Of a DNA stretch of 64,000 bases, positions 21,540 through 33,929 are shown in pieces. Source of the stretch: Molossus alvarezi (taxonomy: Eukaryota; Chordata; Mammalia; Chiroptera; Molossidae); NCBI GenBank assembly GCA_037176705.1, contig CM073885.1:221786290-221850289 (forward strand). Direction: 5' to 3'. How positions within the stretch are numbered: the stretch's first letter is position 1; each line of letters opens with the position of its first letter. The notes beneath the pieces were generated by a model. The model saw nothing but the letters and a program-made list of their open reading frames with translations, was not told the origin of the DNA and did no database searches. A program made the translations under genes and the position numbers.

Positions 21540-23524
21540 TATCTAGTTTTGTTCTTTTCTTTATATATACTTTTGACCTTGTCAATATTTGCTTTCAGGA
21601 TCTCCAGCAAGCTGTAGTCCTGCCTTCACATTTTCCACTCTCTGGATGACTCTGGACACTAGCAGACACCAGCAGCTTGCACACTTCTTCTTCACCACAA
21701 GTGAGATGACTGGGTCAGGTTAGGATGGTGTTGGGTAGGGAATGAGGATTCTGAGAGTAGTGGGCAAGAGGGGCAAGAGATATGACTTCAGGAAATACCC
21801 AAAGTGAGCTTATGATATGGTATAGCTGTGCACATATGTATGTGCTAATGAGTGTGTACATGCACGTTCTCCCAAGTATGTGATGACCATATGTTCCAGT
21901 GTAGGTTTATGTAGATTCTTTCCAGCTGATTCAGGACTTGGATGACAGGCTGAATCTCTACATTGGCCTATGTGCTCTCAGATGTTAACATATGTACATG
22001 ATGTCAACAATGGCCTCTTAGACATGACATATTGTGCAATACACAGCCTGAACATATGTACTGGAAGGGCTGGCTGGTTTTTCAACACATCCAATTAGAG
22101 GTCTTAATGAGTATACTAGGTTGATAGTTAGAGGATCATCCATGTGAAATGAAAACTTACCTAATAACTGTGTCTGCCGTGATGACAGATCATATGGTAC
22201 ATTAGATCTGGCAGCCTGTGAAAAGCGTATGTGGGGCTCTTTTTCTCCACTTGGTTATCTATGTAGTATGCATTTTCATAATTGTGTTTAGACATTTTGA
22301 GAACTGGACAGTCCCAGAGATATTTATCCAGGTACCAGAGGAATAGCCTGCATTTCTTAATTTAACTCATAACAATCAGAAAAGGCCTATCATTCCTAAA
22401 AAAAAGTGTGGTTAATGATCTGGCATCACAGGGATTTGCGCAGCCTCCTTGGCTAGGGTAACTAAGTCTTGGATATCACTGCTGAGTACATTTTCCTCTG
22501 GACTTCTTGGAGAGGCCATGCATCTCAGGTGCAGTCAGCTGCCTTCTGAAATGACTGTCACCCTAAAACAGTAAAATAGCTAATGTCATACTGCTCTCCC
22601 ATATGCTACTCAAGTCAGTGTGACTTTAATTATTTCCCTGGGGATGAGCTCAAGGGCTCATAGAGTCTTAGAAATCTTGGAATAACATTGTGACTTAATA
22701 TGTAGCCAGACAGGGTGTGATGGATCCCCAGTAGGGCTTAGCAGCTGTGTCCCATCCACTAGAAGCTATGATGTACACAGATGTTGCTATGGTGACCTCC
22801 AAAACTCAGAGGGTGTGGGAATGTAGGGATCCCTAGGGGAACATGGCAATTCCTCTCACCAGACCCCTATAATCTGGCATTCATAGGCTTTCAAATACAA
22901 GTTGTACCAATTAACAGCCCTAAAAATCTGGTCCCCTGGTATACACATTCAACAACCATGTGAACTTTAATGGAGGACTTTTATTGTGTGAGTGCTCATA
23001 TGTGTGAATATTTTGGAAATGTGTTGGGAATTATACAGTATTTGTATTAATGTCTCACAAGGCGGAATACAACCCATGCATCCCATCTCATCTACATTTT
23101 CTGGAATCGTAACAGTTTCTTTGGTATCCAGTTAATTACCAGAAGTTTTTTTCTCTTACACTGCTGTTACTTCCTTGCAATCATCTCAACTTTAGAGTCA
23201 AAAATTAAATAATAATTCAATTGTTTTTTAAACAACAATATTTAATACCCCCTTTGTATATAGAATTATGCTTTGTGGTTGGACTTCATTTATGAAAAAA
23301 TTATATGGAAGGAGAGGACTTCATTTCAATGGAAGTTGTAGTATCTAGTGTTTCCTTGTGTAGTTTCATCATTTAAAATCTCTACCTTAAAAAATTAAAA
23401 GATCTGATTTAATAATGTGGATATGAAGAAACAATGTAAGTGAATTTATAAAGTCTGCAAATAAAGAAAATCCTGAAGGTTTTTCTGGTTGACAATAAAT
23501 TGGATATAGATAATTAATAAAAAT
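21540..23524. other. single-copy stretch, nothing recognised
   Basis: About 2 kb with no repeat family that I can name, no long frame and no repeats of internal structure. Purine/pyrimidine composition is unremarkable. Confidence 0.4.
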
Positions 23525-23640
23525 ACATTCATTCATTCAACATACATTTATTGAATGCATACTCTGGGCAGTGTACAGGTCCTGGGCATGCAATGATGAA
23601 TTAAATAATTAGAGTCTCTGTTTTCATGAGCTTATAGTCT
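23525..23640 (-). mobile_element. LINE L2 3' end fragment
   Basis: The plus strand reads 'attcattcattcaacatac', 'tttattgaatgcatactctg', 'gtacaggtcctgggcatgca' and 'catgagcttatagtctagtg', the reverse complement of the L2 tail. Confidence 0.75.
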
Positions 23641-24124
23641 AGTGGAGGAGGGAGGTAACAAATGCATAAACTAACATGAATATATAATTACAACTTGAAA
23701 AATACATGCCCCAAATTAAACAGAACAATGTAATAAAAGATAGCTAAAAGGTTATTTAAATGTACATGAAATATTGAATACAATTACATGTGAGATTAAG
23801 AATATGGAATACTCTGAGACTTCTTTCTGGGGTGGAGAAGACAAGGAATTTGGTACATCATATATGACTGGTTAAAATTATGGTCATTTGTGTTCAGGCC
23901 TGAGGATTTAATAATTGAATGAGACAGGAAGATAAAGAAGGGGAGGCATCAATCTTTGGTTTCTTCTAAGACCAAAATAAAGTTTACTTTCTCACCCTGA
24001 GCATGAAAGAAGACTGTAGGAGTGAGGGTGATAGACTTAAAGATGTGGTTGCCCTTATAAAAACTGCTGGAGAATGAATGTTAGTGTTTTTGTAAGACTG
24101 ATTCCTAGGGGAAAAGTTAAGAGA
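23641..24124. other. single-copy stretch
   Basis: No gene recognised; the text after the L2 tail may be decayed L2. Confidence 0.35.
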
Positions 24125-24510
24125 AGGGAAACTGACATTTATCAAATATCTACCATGTCCCAGGCACTTAAAAAATTTTTTTTCTTTATTAATTTTAGAG
24201 AGAGAGGGAGAAAGAGATAGAAACATTGATTAGCCACCTCCTGCATACCCCTCACTGGGGATTTGTCCCACAACCTGGGCATGTGCCCTGACCAAGGAAT
24301 TGAACCAGTGACCTCTTGGTGCATTGGTCGATGCTCAACCACTGAGCCACACTGGCTGGGTATGTCCCAGACATTTTACACATCATATTTATATGTAGGT
24401 ATTGTTTTATTCCAGATATTAAGAAATTGAAGCACAAGTGATTAAATAATTTGCTCAAATTCCTACAGCTAGTAAACAAAGAATATAGAATTCAACTCCT
24501 GTTCTGCCTG
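24125..24510 (-). mobile_element. MIR SINE split by a tRNA SINE
   Basis: MIR antisense text runs at 24125-24166 ('ctgacatttatcaaatatct', 'accatgtcccaggca') and resumes at 24362-24510 ('atgtcccagacattttacac', 'ttgaagcacaagtgattaaa', 'ctacagctagtaaacaaag'). The overlap of 'atgtcccag' on both sides is the duplication made by the inserted SINE. Confidence 0.75.
24167..24361 (-). mobile_element. VES-like tRNA SINE (AATAAA-tail type)
   Basis: Minus-strand copy: tail complement 'tttttctttattaatttta', 'gagagagagggagaaagaga', the B-box complement 'aaggaattgaaccagtg' and head complement 'accactgagccacactggct'. Target duplication ATGTCCCAGGCA (24155-24166) / ATGTCCCAGACA (24362-24373), one mismatch. 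It sits inside a MIR. Confidence 0.88.
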
Positions 24511-24699
24511 ATGCCATCACTTTCTAGCTTACATTATTTTCACCACCTCTATGCTCTTTAAGCCACAGATAAGCAAAATCCTCACTTATAATTTAAACAC
24601 AAACTTTGTTTGTCTCTTTCCCATAAAATATTTTATTTACACTTTTGTATTTCTTTGTAGAAGAACAGTAGATACTGTAACAGTCTATAACTATTTCAA

Positions 24700-25985
24700 A
24701 ATGTCCTTAGAAAATCCTTAGGAAATAGAGTGTAGAGAAAGCCCATGTTCATAGATTAGACTGTTAGTATTGTAAATATACCAATTTTCCCAAAATTAAT
24801 CTAAAAATTTTATGTAATTCCAGCACAATGTTAGTAGGATCTATTGGGAGAAAGCTGACTAATTTTAAAATTTACATATGTGAATAAAGGTCTACAAATA
24901 ACTAAGAAAAATTAAAGAGCAGAAGATCCATCCTTTGAGTGGTGGTTTATAACTAGTGTTGAATAAATAGAGCCCAGAAATAGATCTATGTTTATATGGA
25001 TATTTATTATGTATCGGGAATAACATCATAAATCAGTACAAATTATCTAACTTCAAGAAGAGGAATAAAGTTGGTTTCCTCATACAACATTAAAAAATTG
25101 ATTCAAGATTGAATTATGAAAGGTAAAATTGCAAAACTCTTGTTGATCTCATGGTAGGTTAAGCATTATTAAATGAGAAATTAGAAGTTCAAACAATAAA
25201 GGCTAAAAAAAGGAAAAAGAAAGAAAAGCCAGTGACTGTGACTAAATGTAGCAAAATTAAATATTTTTGTACAATGAAGAGACCTCATAGAAAATTAACA
25301 TCTGGGTAACAGACTGGAAGGATATATTTCAATACCAACAGGAGATGAACATTTAATATGTATAAGAAACTATGCAAGTCAACAAAAAGAAAAAGACTTT
25401 AAAGAAAATGGCAGGAGATATGAGGAGACAATTCATAAAGGCAGAAATGGAATGGCTGATAAATATATAAAGAAGAGCTCCCTTTACTATTAAAAATGCA
25501 TATTAAGTAACAAAAAATAGCACATTTCTTTCCTAATTCTGTCAGGAATTAGAAAGTTAAATGTATTAAGTGTTGGGAAGATGTGGAGAAAATATAACCT
25601 TCTTGCACGGCAGTGGGAGTGAATGCTTGCAGGGATTCTGGAAAGCGATCTGTGTGCTTAGTAAAACTATCTCTGGGTATCCCCCCAATATTCCTCACGC
25701 AGATCTATAATTCCACTGCTAGCTATGTAGAAAACAAAAATGTGTGCCTCTGTTCACTAAAAGATTTGCACAAGAATATGGGGTGGGGCAAAAGTAAGTT
25801 TACAGTCATGAGTACACAAAACAGCTCCTTCTTGTATTATTGTTTATTAATTGTATTATTTTCCATGTGAACAACTGTAAATTTGCTTTTATCTCACCTG
25901 TATTAATATAGACACTATACATAATAACCAAAACAATATATATGTCTGATTACAATATGAATAAATAAAGATAAAATAAATTATG
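24700..25985 (+). mobile_element. ancient L1 ORF2 remnant
   Basis: The text follows the old L1 ORF2 in order: 'cccatgttcatagattagac' (equivalent to ccatgttcatggattggaag), 'ccaattttcccaaaattaat', 'tatgtaattccagcacaatg', 'gatgtggagaaaatataacc', 'cctcacgcagatctataatt' and, after a MITE, 'acataataaccaaaacaata'. Frames are destroyed by stops and indels. A mariner MITE interrupts it at 25777. Confidence 0.75.
25779..25900 (+). mobile_element. mariner-type MITE, copy 2
   Basis: Left end TGGGGTGGGGCAAAAGTAAG and right-end reverse complement CAGGTGAGATAAAAGCAAAT share the CAAAAGTA(A)GTTTACAG-type inverted repeat. TA lies on both sides (25777-25778, 25901-25902). Same family as 13896-13998 but in the opposite orientation. 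It lies within the ancient L1 remnant, so it is younger than that L1. Confidence 0.8.
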
Positions 25986-25999
25986 ATGCAGTTTCCATT

Positions 26000-26430
26000 T
26001 GAAGCCCCTCAGGATCTACCAAAGCCTTGGAACTGAGGCCATTCTCTTCTTGGGCAACCCCCAGTCAATGAGTGACCAGGGTGGGGAGTCTAGGACCTGC
26101 CATTTCTGCCAGCGGGTTTGGAATGGCCCATTGGGTTGGCAGAAATCTCTCAGATCTGCCTTGTAGTCTGAGGCTCTCCCTGCCCAATCTTGCTTTCTCC
26201 TCCCTTTGTTCTTCCAGGTGGTAGGTTGACCTTATGGTTGAAAGGCTTTTCTTGCCCAGCCTTGCTTTTCCTTCCCTCTTTTTCTTTTGTCATGATTAGT
26301 CTGTTAGGTAGGGGATAGGGAGGATGTCCTTGCTTTTTCCCCAACCTTCATTACTATGAGAAGTAAATTTCTGTTGCCTCTCAGCCAGCCATTTTATGGT
26401 ATCTTTGCTATTGCAGCCCAACATACCAAG
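26000..26430 (+). mobile_element. old LTR-like fragment
   Basis: The right end 'gagaagtaaatttctgttgc', 'ctctcagccagccattttat' and 'ggtatctttgctattgcagc' matches the 3' end of MaLR/ERVL-type LTRs (aataaatttctgttg ... agccaccagtttatggtat ... gttatagcagcc). The left part is GC-richer than its surroundings and unnamed. No internal retroviral sequence is nearby. Confidence 0.5.
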
Positions 26431-26859
26431 ACATGTTTCAAGGGCCTTCTGCTCCTCCCCCACCTTTCCAATAAACCTCTTGCATTTCTGAATATGCCTC
26501 AGTGTTTGCAGAACCTAAACTGGCCTTCCTGTCTAGCTATTAAATGTTATGTTCACTGGATTTCATGTCTTTCTCCAGGGGACAGTGCTTTATCAGCACT
26601 ATTACCCCCCCCCCCCAAAAAAAACAAGAACAGATTCGAATGCTTTTTCCTTAGGTTCCATCTTGACACTTTATTTTTGCAACATTATCCATCTTTATTT
26701 TAATATATTCTCATAACAAGTGACAATTCTCAAAATGCTAAGCTTTTTTACTTAAAATTTTAGGTGGTTGTTTCTGCCTGTTCCCACTCTCATGTTGTTA
26801 ATATCATCAGTGACGTTGGCAGTCACTCTGGGAAGCAGAAGAGGGAGGTGGCGTTGTGG

Positions 26860-27065
26860 CGGGGGCAATTGTGCAGTCCTGAGTTGTGATCCCAGCCTTA
26901 TCACCTGCTCATGGGGAGGCCTTGAAAGAGTTACTTTACATCTGTGAGCCTCGGTTTCTATTTTCTGTAAAGTGAGGGTAATATAATTTATAATATATAA
27001 ACTGTTGTTGAGAGGATTAGAAAGCAATATTTATGCATGTATATTTACCTATGACAGTGATTGGC
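26860..27065 (+). mobile_element. MIR SINE
   Basis: Order: 'agttgtgatcccagccttat', 'cacctgctcatgggg', 'gaaagagttactttacatct', 'gtgagcctcggtttctattt', 'gttgttgagaggattagaaa' and 'acagtgattggcatattact'. Confidence 0.7.
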
Positions 27066-28011
27066 ATATTACTATTACCATCACTCTAGGAAGGTTTCAG
27101 TATAATGCTGACGTCATCTAGGATGAGCTGCTTTTGGTGACATTAAATTATAGCCTGTGCCATAGTCTAATTTTGTACTGGAAGTTTTTGGAATTTTATG
27201 TATTTCATTTCCATCTCATTTTTGGACTTGTTGACAAATAAACTTTATATAACAGGAGAAAATGAAAAAAATAAGTCTTGTTTTCATTCTTTGTGCTATA
27301 TTCTTATTATCATTTATTTTTCTAAATTTAACCTTAAAAAAACCCACAAAATTCCTTTACACAGAGAACAGGGAAGGAATGGGGTCAGAAAAGACACAGA
27401 GGAGGTGTCAAAAATTGCTGCTAATATTCCATTTCTCAAGTTGAATGAACACTAGGTACATGGTGTTTATTTTATTGTTCTTTATTTATTATGCATGTTA
27501 TAAATATTGTCTTATAAATATTTGCTATTTAATTTTAAAATTAAGAAAATAATCTAACCTAAGTTTAATTTTAGACTTTTGTAACTAGAAGTTACAGAAT
27601 TTAGAGAATGTGGCTTGGCCAGAATAATATTATTTATATGAGGCTTTTGAGAGGCCCAGTTATCTGCCTTTTCTTCACCTTCTGCCTTCTATTTAGCTGC
27701 TAGGACCTGCCCTGATTCCATAAATAAGCTAAAATTGAGTTAGATAGTGATGCCATTACCTCCTTTCCAGCAGTCTTATCGCCGTCCACGGCAGTATGAC
27801 TGCTTATGAAATATTCATGCAAGGCCCAAACTGAATAGGCATGGCTCCAGAGTCTGAGAAGCTGTGCAGTTGCTTTTGATTTAGGAACAAGAAACAAGAA
27901 AACTCAAAGTGCATTCTCTCCTGCAGGCTTTTTCTGAATGCCCCTGTCTGTGTGCCGTGTGTAAACAGGCTACACTCTCAGATACTTCAGCAGAGCTGAG
28001 AGTGTATTATG
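27066..28011. other. AT-rich single-copy stretch
   Basis: No gene or repeat recognised. Two overlapping frames at 27198-27455 have no domain. Confidence 0.4.
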
Positions 28012-28270
28012 GCTTCAGAGTTTGTGTCCCCTCAAATGCATAGGCTGAAGCCCTAACCCCCAGTGTAATATTGTTGGGAGGTGGGGCTTTTTGGAAGGTA
28101 ATCAGGGTTCGATGAGATCATGATGGTGGGCCCTCAAAGTGGGATTAATGCCCCTATAAGAAGAGACATGAGAGCGAGCGCTTGTTGAGATCTTTTTCTC
28201 TCTTTCCCTCTCCCCCTGTCTCTGACATACCAGGAAGAGGGAACTCACCAGAAATGAAATCAGCCAATCT
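28012..28270 (+). mobile_element. MaLR-type LTR fragment (MLT1/MST-like)
   Basis: Blocks 'gaagccctaacccccagtgt', 'attgttgggaggtggggctt', 'gatgagatcatgatggtggg', 'gggattaatgcccctataag' and 'aagagacatgagagcgag' match the 5' part of MaLR-type LTRs. The 3' part fades out after about 28250. Confidence 0.65.
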
Positions 28271-28827
28271 TTATGAAACGTTGACCCTACTAGTCTCTCT
28301 CCTTTGTCTACTTTAGGTTAAGCTTTCCAATTAGTAAAATCCTCTCAATCAATTGGCCAACCTAATTATGACCTCAGAAGTCCAAATGTTCTTTGATAAT
28401 AAAGAGGTAACAGGGAATTCTGGGCAATGGCTCGTATCTTCAGAAATGCAGCAATAGGAATTAAAGGCAGTTAAAGATGAAAAGAAATCCCTACACTGTC
28501 TCCTTAATAGTCATAGTCCCAGAATCAGCAGTCTGCTTCGTAAGCAGAAATGAGATAAAATAAGATGAGAAATGAGTTCAAGTGAACAACATAATCAAAA
28601 GATAAGACACAAAGCAGGGGACTGGGGAAATTTCATTATATTGTCACCCTAGTGGTTGTGACTCCAGTTAGGGGCCAATTAGAAATCAAGAGACACCATC
28701 CCTAGATCTGGAGAAAATGTAATAGCATGATCACTCTGCAAACCAAGTCAAATTATAATTTGCAATTCCTGCCTAGCAGAGGAGAAGATGTGAGAGCGAA
28801 TGGAAATCTTCTCTTCTAGTATGATTT
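28271..28827. other. single-copy stretch
   Basis: Nothing recognised. It may include decayed LTR text. Confidence 0.35.
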
Positions 28828-28966
28828 AAGAATCAGAATCAATCACCTGCATGCTTGACCCCTGGGCCTCACCTGAGACCTACTGAAACAGGGCCTGGGG
28901 GTATGCATTTTAAACAAACTCCATTGTAGGTCCATAGGCACAATGGTTTGAAGATTAGTGGCTTAG
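28828..28966 (+). mobile_element. hAT-Charlie MITE fragment (MER3-like)
   Basis: The text 'aatcagaatcaatcacctgc', 'cccctgggcctcacctgaga', 'cctactgaaacagggcctgg' and 'tgcattttaaacaaactcc' follows the same family layout as 11110-11279. The terminal inverted repeats are lost. Confidence 0.6.
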
Positions 28967-29060
28967 ACTATAACTAAGAATATATTTTCTTTTATCCACA
29001 CTGTCCTAACTTGTGTTTCGACTAATGAGAAATGAAGAAACACTGTACAGACGTTTCCTC

Positions 29061-30339
29061 TTTTTTTTCCCCCTAGACACCCTCCTCCCCATCCTGCCCT
29101 ACCCTGCCACCACACATTTTTGTCTATGTCCATTGGTTGTGCTTACATGCATATAATTTCTTTGGTTTACCTCATCCATCACCCCCACACCCTCCACTGG
29201 GGTTTGTCAGTCTAAACCATATTTCTTTCTGTGCCTCTGGGTCCATTTTGTTCATCAGCTTATTTTGTTCATTATATTCCACAAATAGGTGAGATCATGT
29301 GATACTTGTCTTTCTCTGCTGGCTTATTTTGCTTAGCATAATACTCTCCAGGTCCCTCCATGTCCTCCCAAAGGATAAGAGATTTTTCTTTCTTAACAGC
29401 TACATAGTATTCCATTGTGTATATGTACCACAGCTTTTTTATGTGCTCATCTATTGATGGACACTTGGGCTGTTTCCAGATCTTAGCGATTGAAATAGTG
29501 CTGCTATGAACATAGGGGTATATATATTCTTTCTGATTGGTGTTTCAGGCTTTTTCGAATATAGTCCTAGAAGTGGGATCACTGTGTTAAATGGCAGTTC
29601 AATTTTTAATTTTTTGAGGAAACACCATAGTGTTTTCCATAGTGCCTGAACCAGTCTGCATTCCCACCAGCAGTGTGCTAGAGTCCCCTTTTTTCTACAC
29701 CCTTGCCAACACCTGTTGTTTGATAATTTGTTGGTGGCGGCCATTTTGGCAGGTGTGAGGTGATACCTCATAGTTGTTTAAATTTGCACCTCTCTCATGA
29801 TTAGTGACATTGAGCATTTTTTCATGTCTCTTGGCCATTTGTATGTCCTTTTTGGAGAGGTGTCTATTTAGGTTCTCTGACCATTTTTTAATTGGATTCT
29901 TTGTCTTCCTTTTGTTGAGCTGTATGAGCACTCTATATATTTTGGAAATTAACCCTTTATCTGATGTATCATTGGCAATTATGCTCTCCCATATAGTGGG
30001 TTCCCTTTCCATTTTGATGGTTGTCTCTTTTGATGTGCAAAAGCTTTTGAGTTTGATGTAGTTCCATGTATTAATTTTTTCCTTTGTTTCTTTTGCCTTA
30101 GGCATTGTATCAGTGAACATTCTGCTGTGTATGATGTCTGAAATTTTGTTGCCTACATATTTTTTCTAGGATTTTTATGGATTTATGAGTCACATTTAAG
30201 TCTTTTATCCATTTTGAGATTATTCTTGTGTATGGTGTAAGTTGGTGGTCTAGTTTAATTTTTTTGCATGTAGCTGTCCAATTTTCCCAAAACCATTTAT
30301 TAAAGAGGCTGTCTTTACTTCATTGTATGCTCTTGCCAC
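29061..30339 (-). mobile_element. 5'-truncated L1 (3' UTR plus ORF2 C-terminus)
   Basis: It starts on the plus strand with a T/C-rich run (the antisense 3' end) and ends within the ORF2 region 'aaccatttattaaagaggct'. The minus strand carries the ORF2 stop TAA at 29272-29274 and about 1.06 kb of ORF2 C-terminal coding text, read in frames at 29451-29771 and 29695-30120 separated by a frameshift. The protein text shows the 'KRHEKMLNVTNHE' and '[12 protein letters not shown]' region of L1 ORF2. The 3' UTR differs from the younger copies, so this is another subfamily. No target duplication was found. Confidence 0.9.
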
Positions 30340-31699
30340 CAAGAATTAACCAACCTATAACAAGAGAAAAGAGGACTGGGGGAAGAAGAGGACACTTTGG
30401 GGGGGAGAGTTGTTTGTGTGCTGTGAGTCCTACCTTCCTCTAAAGGAGGGATAGGTGGACTTTCCCTTTCATTTACACTAAAAATGATGTGCTCTCAGGA
30501 GATCATTGAGTTTATTGAGATCATTGTAGTTGCCTACCGTTTGAGAGATGCACAGTCACTGTGGCAAACCTGTCTGAAGATACAAAAGGCAGAAGTCTAG
30601 GTGCAGAAGGATGAGCTGATGAAGTAATATCCTGGGATTGGCCTGCATCCCCAGGGTTCTGTGAAAGGATACCTATATGTTTCCCTTTTGCCAGATGTGG
30701 ACTGTATACAGTGTATTCTGCACACAGTGGGGACGCCGGACTGGAGCTGTCTTAATTCCAGAGGACCCCTTGAATGGACAAACAGGCTTAAACAAAGAGA
30801 AGCTGAGGTACCATCAAGTTCCTAGGATATAGGCAACAAGGTAGAATAGGGATGTACTCCAAAGAGTCAAGGAAACTTTGGGAGACCACCCAGTGATGGA
30901 AGGTTCATGAACAATAAGTAAATGTGACCACCTAAGGAAAAGCCAACTCTGTCTGCCAGGCTCTGAAAGTTCTAAGTCCTTTTATGACAGTGCAAGTCAA
31001 GTGAGAATTTTTCTGCTTCCTTCTCTTTCCTTCCTCTAATTGTCCCATGGCCTCATCTTCAACCTCAGAGGCATCAGAGGCAGCAGCTGGCTAACTAGAG
31101 AGAATGTGTAAGAGAGAGAGAGGGAGAAGAAGTTAACCACCCTCCTCTCCCCGATTTCAGCCTTGCAGCCAGACCTGGCATAGAAGGGTGAAGTCTTACC
31201 TTTGAATAAGGATCAGACATCCTGATTTTGAATTAAGACTTTGCAACTTTAAGTAATCAAATTTAAAAATATTTAAGGGTATTTAAAGGAATATAAAAAG
31301 CATTTTCTGAGTTTTTAACAAGGAAAAAAACAACAATGGCAACAACAAAATAAGGACTATGGGATCAAAAATAAAGTTGCTTTGTAATTGCACTCCATGA
31401 GATGTTCTTGATCAATGTATCAGGTATTTTTAGTTAGCATAGCTCTAGAAATTGTGCACCTTAACATGTAATTTGAGCAACTTTTTATACTTTGTTATTA
31501 TTAGTATTTTGCTTGATTACTTAGACTAAAAACCTGGAACTAAGGGAGATTTAGGCTTTCTAGAGCCTGGTCTTAGGGTCCTCTTTAAGGAAAATGTTAT
31601 AAAATCACAAGTATGAAATTTCTAGAGCTGCTCCCAAATGCTTGGAAGTGTCCTTTTAGGTTAGTGGCCTTGAAGAGTTTCTTTAGCTTCATGTATATT
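30340..31699. other. single-copy stretch
   Basis: A G-rich piece lies at 30376-30411. An AT-rich segment occupies 31200-31560. No gene or named repeat recognised. Confidence 0.35.
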
Positions 31700-32262
31700 G
31701 AATTGCCTCTAGAAGTCAGTTTTGCTCTCTCTCATCCCATCATCCAAACCATTAGCAAGTCTCATCAGCTCTACTCTAAAAACATATTCCAAATCCTATT
31801 ATGTCACAACATCTCACTAACACTAGGCCAACCCACCATCATTTCTCATCTGGGCCACGTGTTTACCTTTTACTTTTCTCCAGGAGTCCACCTTTGCATA
31901 TTCAATAGTAAAAGTGATCTTGTAAAAATATAAATTATGTTCTCACATTACTTCCCTTATCCAATGAATTTCTGTCAAGCTTTGAAGGAAACCCAAAGCC
32001 CTTAGCAAGTGTCATGCAATTCTCCATTATCTGGCCCATGGCTATATTCTGACCTCATCTCCTGTCATCCTCCCTGTTACTTATTCTGCTCCTGTCACAC
32101 TGGTATTCTGGTTGTTCCTCAAGCATACGAAGACCTTCCCATTCCAGGGACTTTGCATTTGCTATTTCCTCTGCCTGATTTATCTTTCTCTTAGACTGCC
32201 CCATAGTTTTCATTTCAGATTTCACCTTTTCAGAGAGGCCTACCCTGAGCATCCTGACTACT
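31700..32262 (+). mobile_element. LINE L2 fragment
   Basis: Clear L2 3' region: 'gatcttgtaaaaatataaat', 'cacattacttcccttatcca', 'gaaacccaaagcccttagca', 'attatctggcccatggctat', 'ctggttgttcctcaagcata', 'ccagggactttgcatttgct' and 'ttcagagaggcctaccctga'. Open frames inside it are relics without an intact reverse transcriptase. Confidence 0.85.
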
Positions 32263-32400
32263 GATTCAAATGTTGATCTCCATCAGAAACACCACTACAG
32301 ACATACCTAGGATGATGTTCAACAAAATATTTGGGCACCCTGTACCCCAGTAAAGTTGACATATGAAATTAACCATCAGAAAAATTAAGGGGGAGACTAT
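32263..32400. mobile_element. possible LTR remnant
   Basis: Text 'tgggcaccctgtaccccagt' and 'aaagttgacatatgaaatta' followed by 'accatca' resembles the end of an old LTR that splits the L2 on either side. Family and limits are uncertain. Confidence 0.35.
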
Positions 32401-32469
32401 TTGAAGAACATTTTAAAGATGGTTTTGAAAGAGCAGACTTGCTTAACGAAAAATGATAGGTGATTACCT

Positions 32470-32765
32470 CTGCCCTAAATGCCTTTCAGGAAGTCTTTCC
32501 CTCTTCTGGTTTTATAAACAACCTCCATGGGAAGTATTCTTAACCTTTACCATGGAAAACATGGCCACTCTCTCTTCTGTACCTTTTTTAAGCCTTTAAG
32601 CCTTTTCTTTATATTGCCAGGCACACCATTTTACTATTACATGTTTTCATGGCTCTGTACTCCATTTAAACTGTGAGGTGTTTTTTGCAGTCCTTTTGTA
32701 TATTTAATACAGTGCATGGCACATAGCAAGTACTTAATGTATGCCATAGAAGTGATTGCCAATAA
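32470..32765 (+). mobile_element. LINE L2 3' end (continuation)
   Basis: Text 'aaactgtgaggtgttttttg', 'acagtgcatggcacatagca' and 'agtacttaatgtatgccata' gives the L2 tail, in the same orientation as 31700-32262. Confidence 0.7.
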
Positions 32766-32997
32766 GTCAGGAACAGAAATTACAGGTAATTATGTATATC
32801 TCTCTCTGGTAGAATTGGGGATGCAGTCCTGGGTATAGGGTTCAGAATGAGTCATTCCAAGATGTGCCTCTGTGGTATGCAAACTATTTTGAACTAAGGC
32901 AACCAAAATGCTGCAGGTTCAATGGAAACTTCTGCTCCCCACTAACAACCTAAAATAATTTCAATGTGAGTCTTTGCTCATAATTAAAAATGATCAG

Positions 32998-33224
32998 CCT
33001 TGGTCGGTTTGGCTCAGTGGTTAGAGTGTCGGCCTGAGGTCCAGAGAGACCCGGATTAGGTTCCTGCTAAGGGCAGGTACCTCGGTTGCAGTTTGTCCCC
33101 AGCCCTGGTTGGGTTGTGCAGGTGGCAGTCACTCGATGTGTACCTTTCACTTCGATGTTTCTCTCTCTCTCCCTCCCGCTCTATCTGAACAAAAAATGAA
33201 AAAATGTCCTCGGGTGAGGATAAA
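32998..33224 (+). mobile_element. VES tRNA SINE (gtgaggat-tail type)
   Basis: Full copy from 'ccttggtcggtttggctcag' to 'cctcgggtgaggat' and A tail. B box reads GATTAGGTTCC, mutated from GGTTCGGTTCC, so pol III function is doubtful. Exact 12-bp target duplication AAAAATGATCAG at 32986-32997 and 33225-33236. Confidence 0.95.
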
Positions 33225-33236
33225 AAAAATGATCAG

Positions 33237-33609
33237 AGATAACCTTTCTGATCTATCTATAAGGCAGGGAAAACTACTTATTACTGAACATCTGTTTTTT
33301 TTTTTGTTTGTTTGTTTTGTTTTTTGTTTTTTGCCCTGCAGTGACCTTCCTCACCTCTGAAACCCCAAGGAACCTTACCTCATCCTTAGCTCAATATGCC
33401 ATTTTTACCTCATTTTAACTTTCTGTCCTTGAACCTCTCTTGTATGTGGGACCTCTGACTCATGTATGTAGGTTTTCCCTATGTATGTATGCAAGTTTGA
33501 TTATTTTTTTCTTGTTAATCTGTCTCATGTAGACTTAATAGTTAGACAAACTGAAAAAAACTTTGAAGGTTAGGGGAAAATTTCTTCCTCATCCACCTGG
33601 GTCTGCTTT
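33237..33609. other. single-copy stretch with T-rich microsatellite
   Basis: A T/GTTT-rich run lies at about 33295-33332. Nothing else recognised. Confidence 0.4.
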
Positions 33610-33845
33610 TAAGAATTCAGGGTATATATCTGGTTTCAAATTTGGGCTTGGCCCTTTGTTAACTAGTTGAACAAATTAATCTCTCTGTGTCTCACTTTTC
33701 TTACCTTCAAAATAGAGAATAATAATAGTGTCTGCCTTTATAGGTTATATGAGTTAATACATGAGTAAGTTAAATACATAAGTAGATACATGAAAAGCAA
33801 TGTGTGGCTGGCACGGAGTACACGTTTAATAAATTTCAGCAACTA
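33610..33845 (+). mobile_element. MIR SINE
   Basis: Order: 'tggtttcaaatttgggcttg', 'actagttgaacaaattaatc', 'tctctgtgtctcacttttct', 'agagaataataatagtgtct', 'tatatgagttaatacatgag', 'gtggctggcacggagta' and 'ttaataaatttcagcaac'. Confidence 0.75.
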
Positions 33846-33929
33846 TTATTATTCTTGTTATTGTCATATTATTCTGTTTAATGTATTTTAGAAAATCCTT
33901 TTATTTATTTTTGTTCTTTAATTACATAG

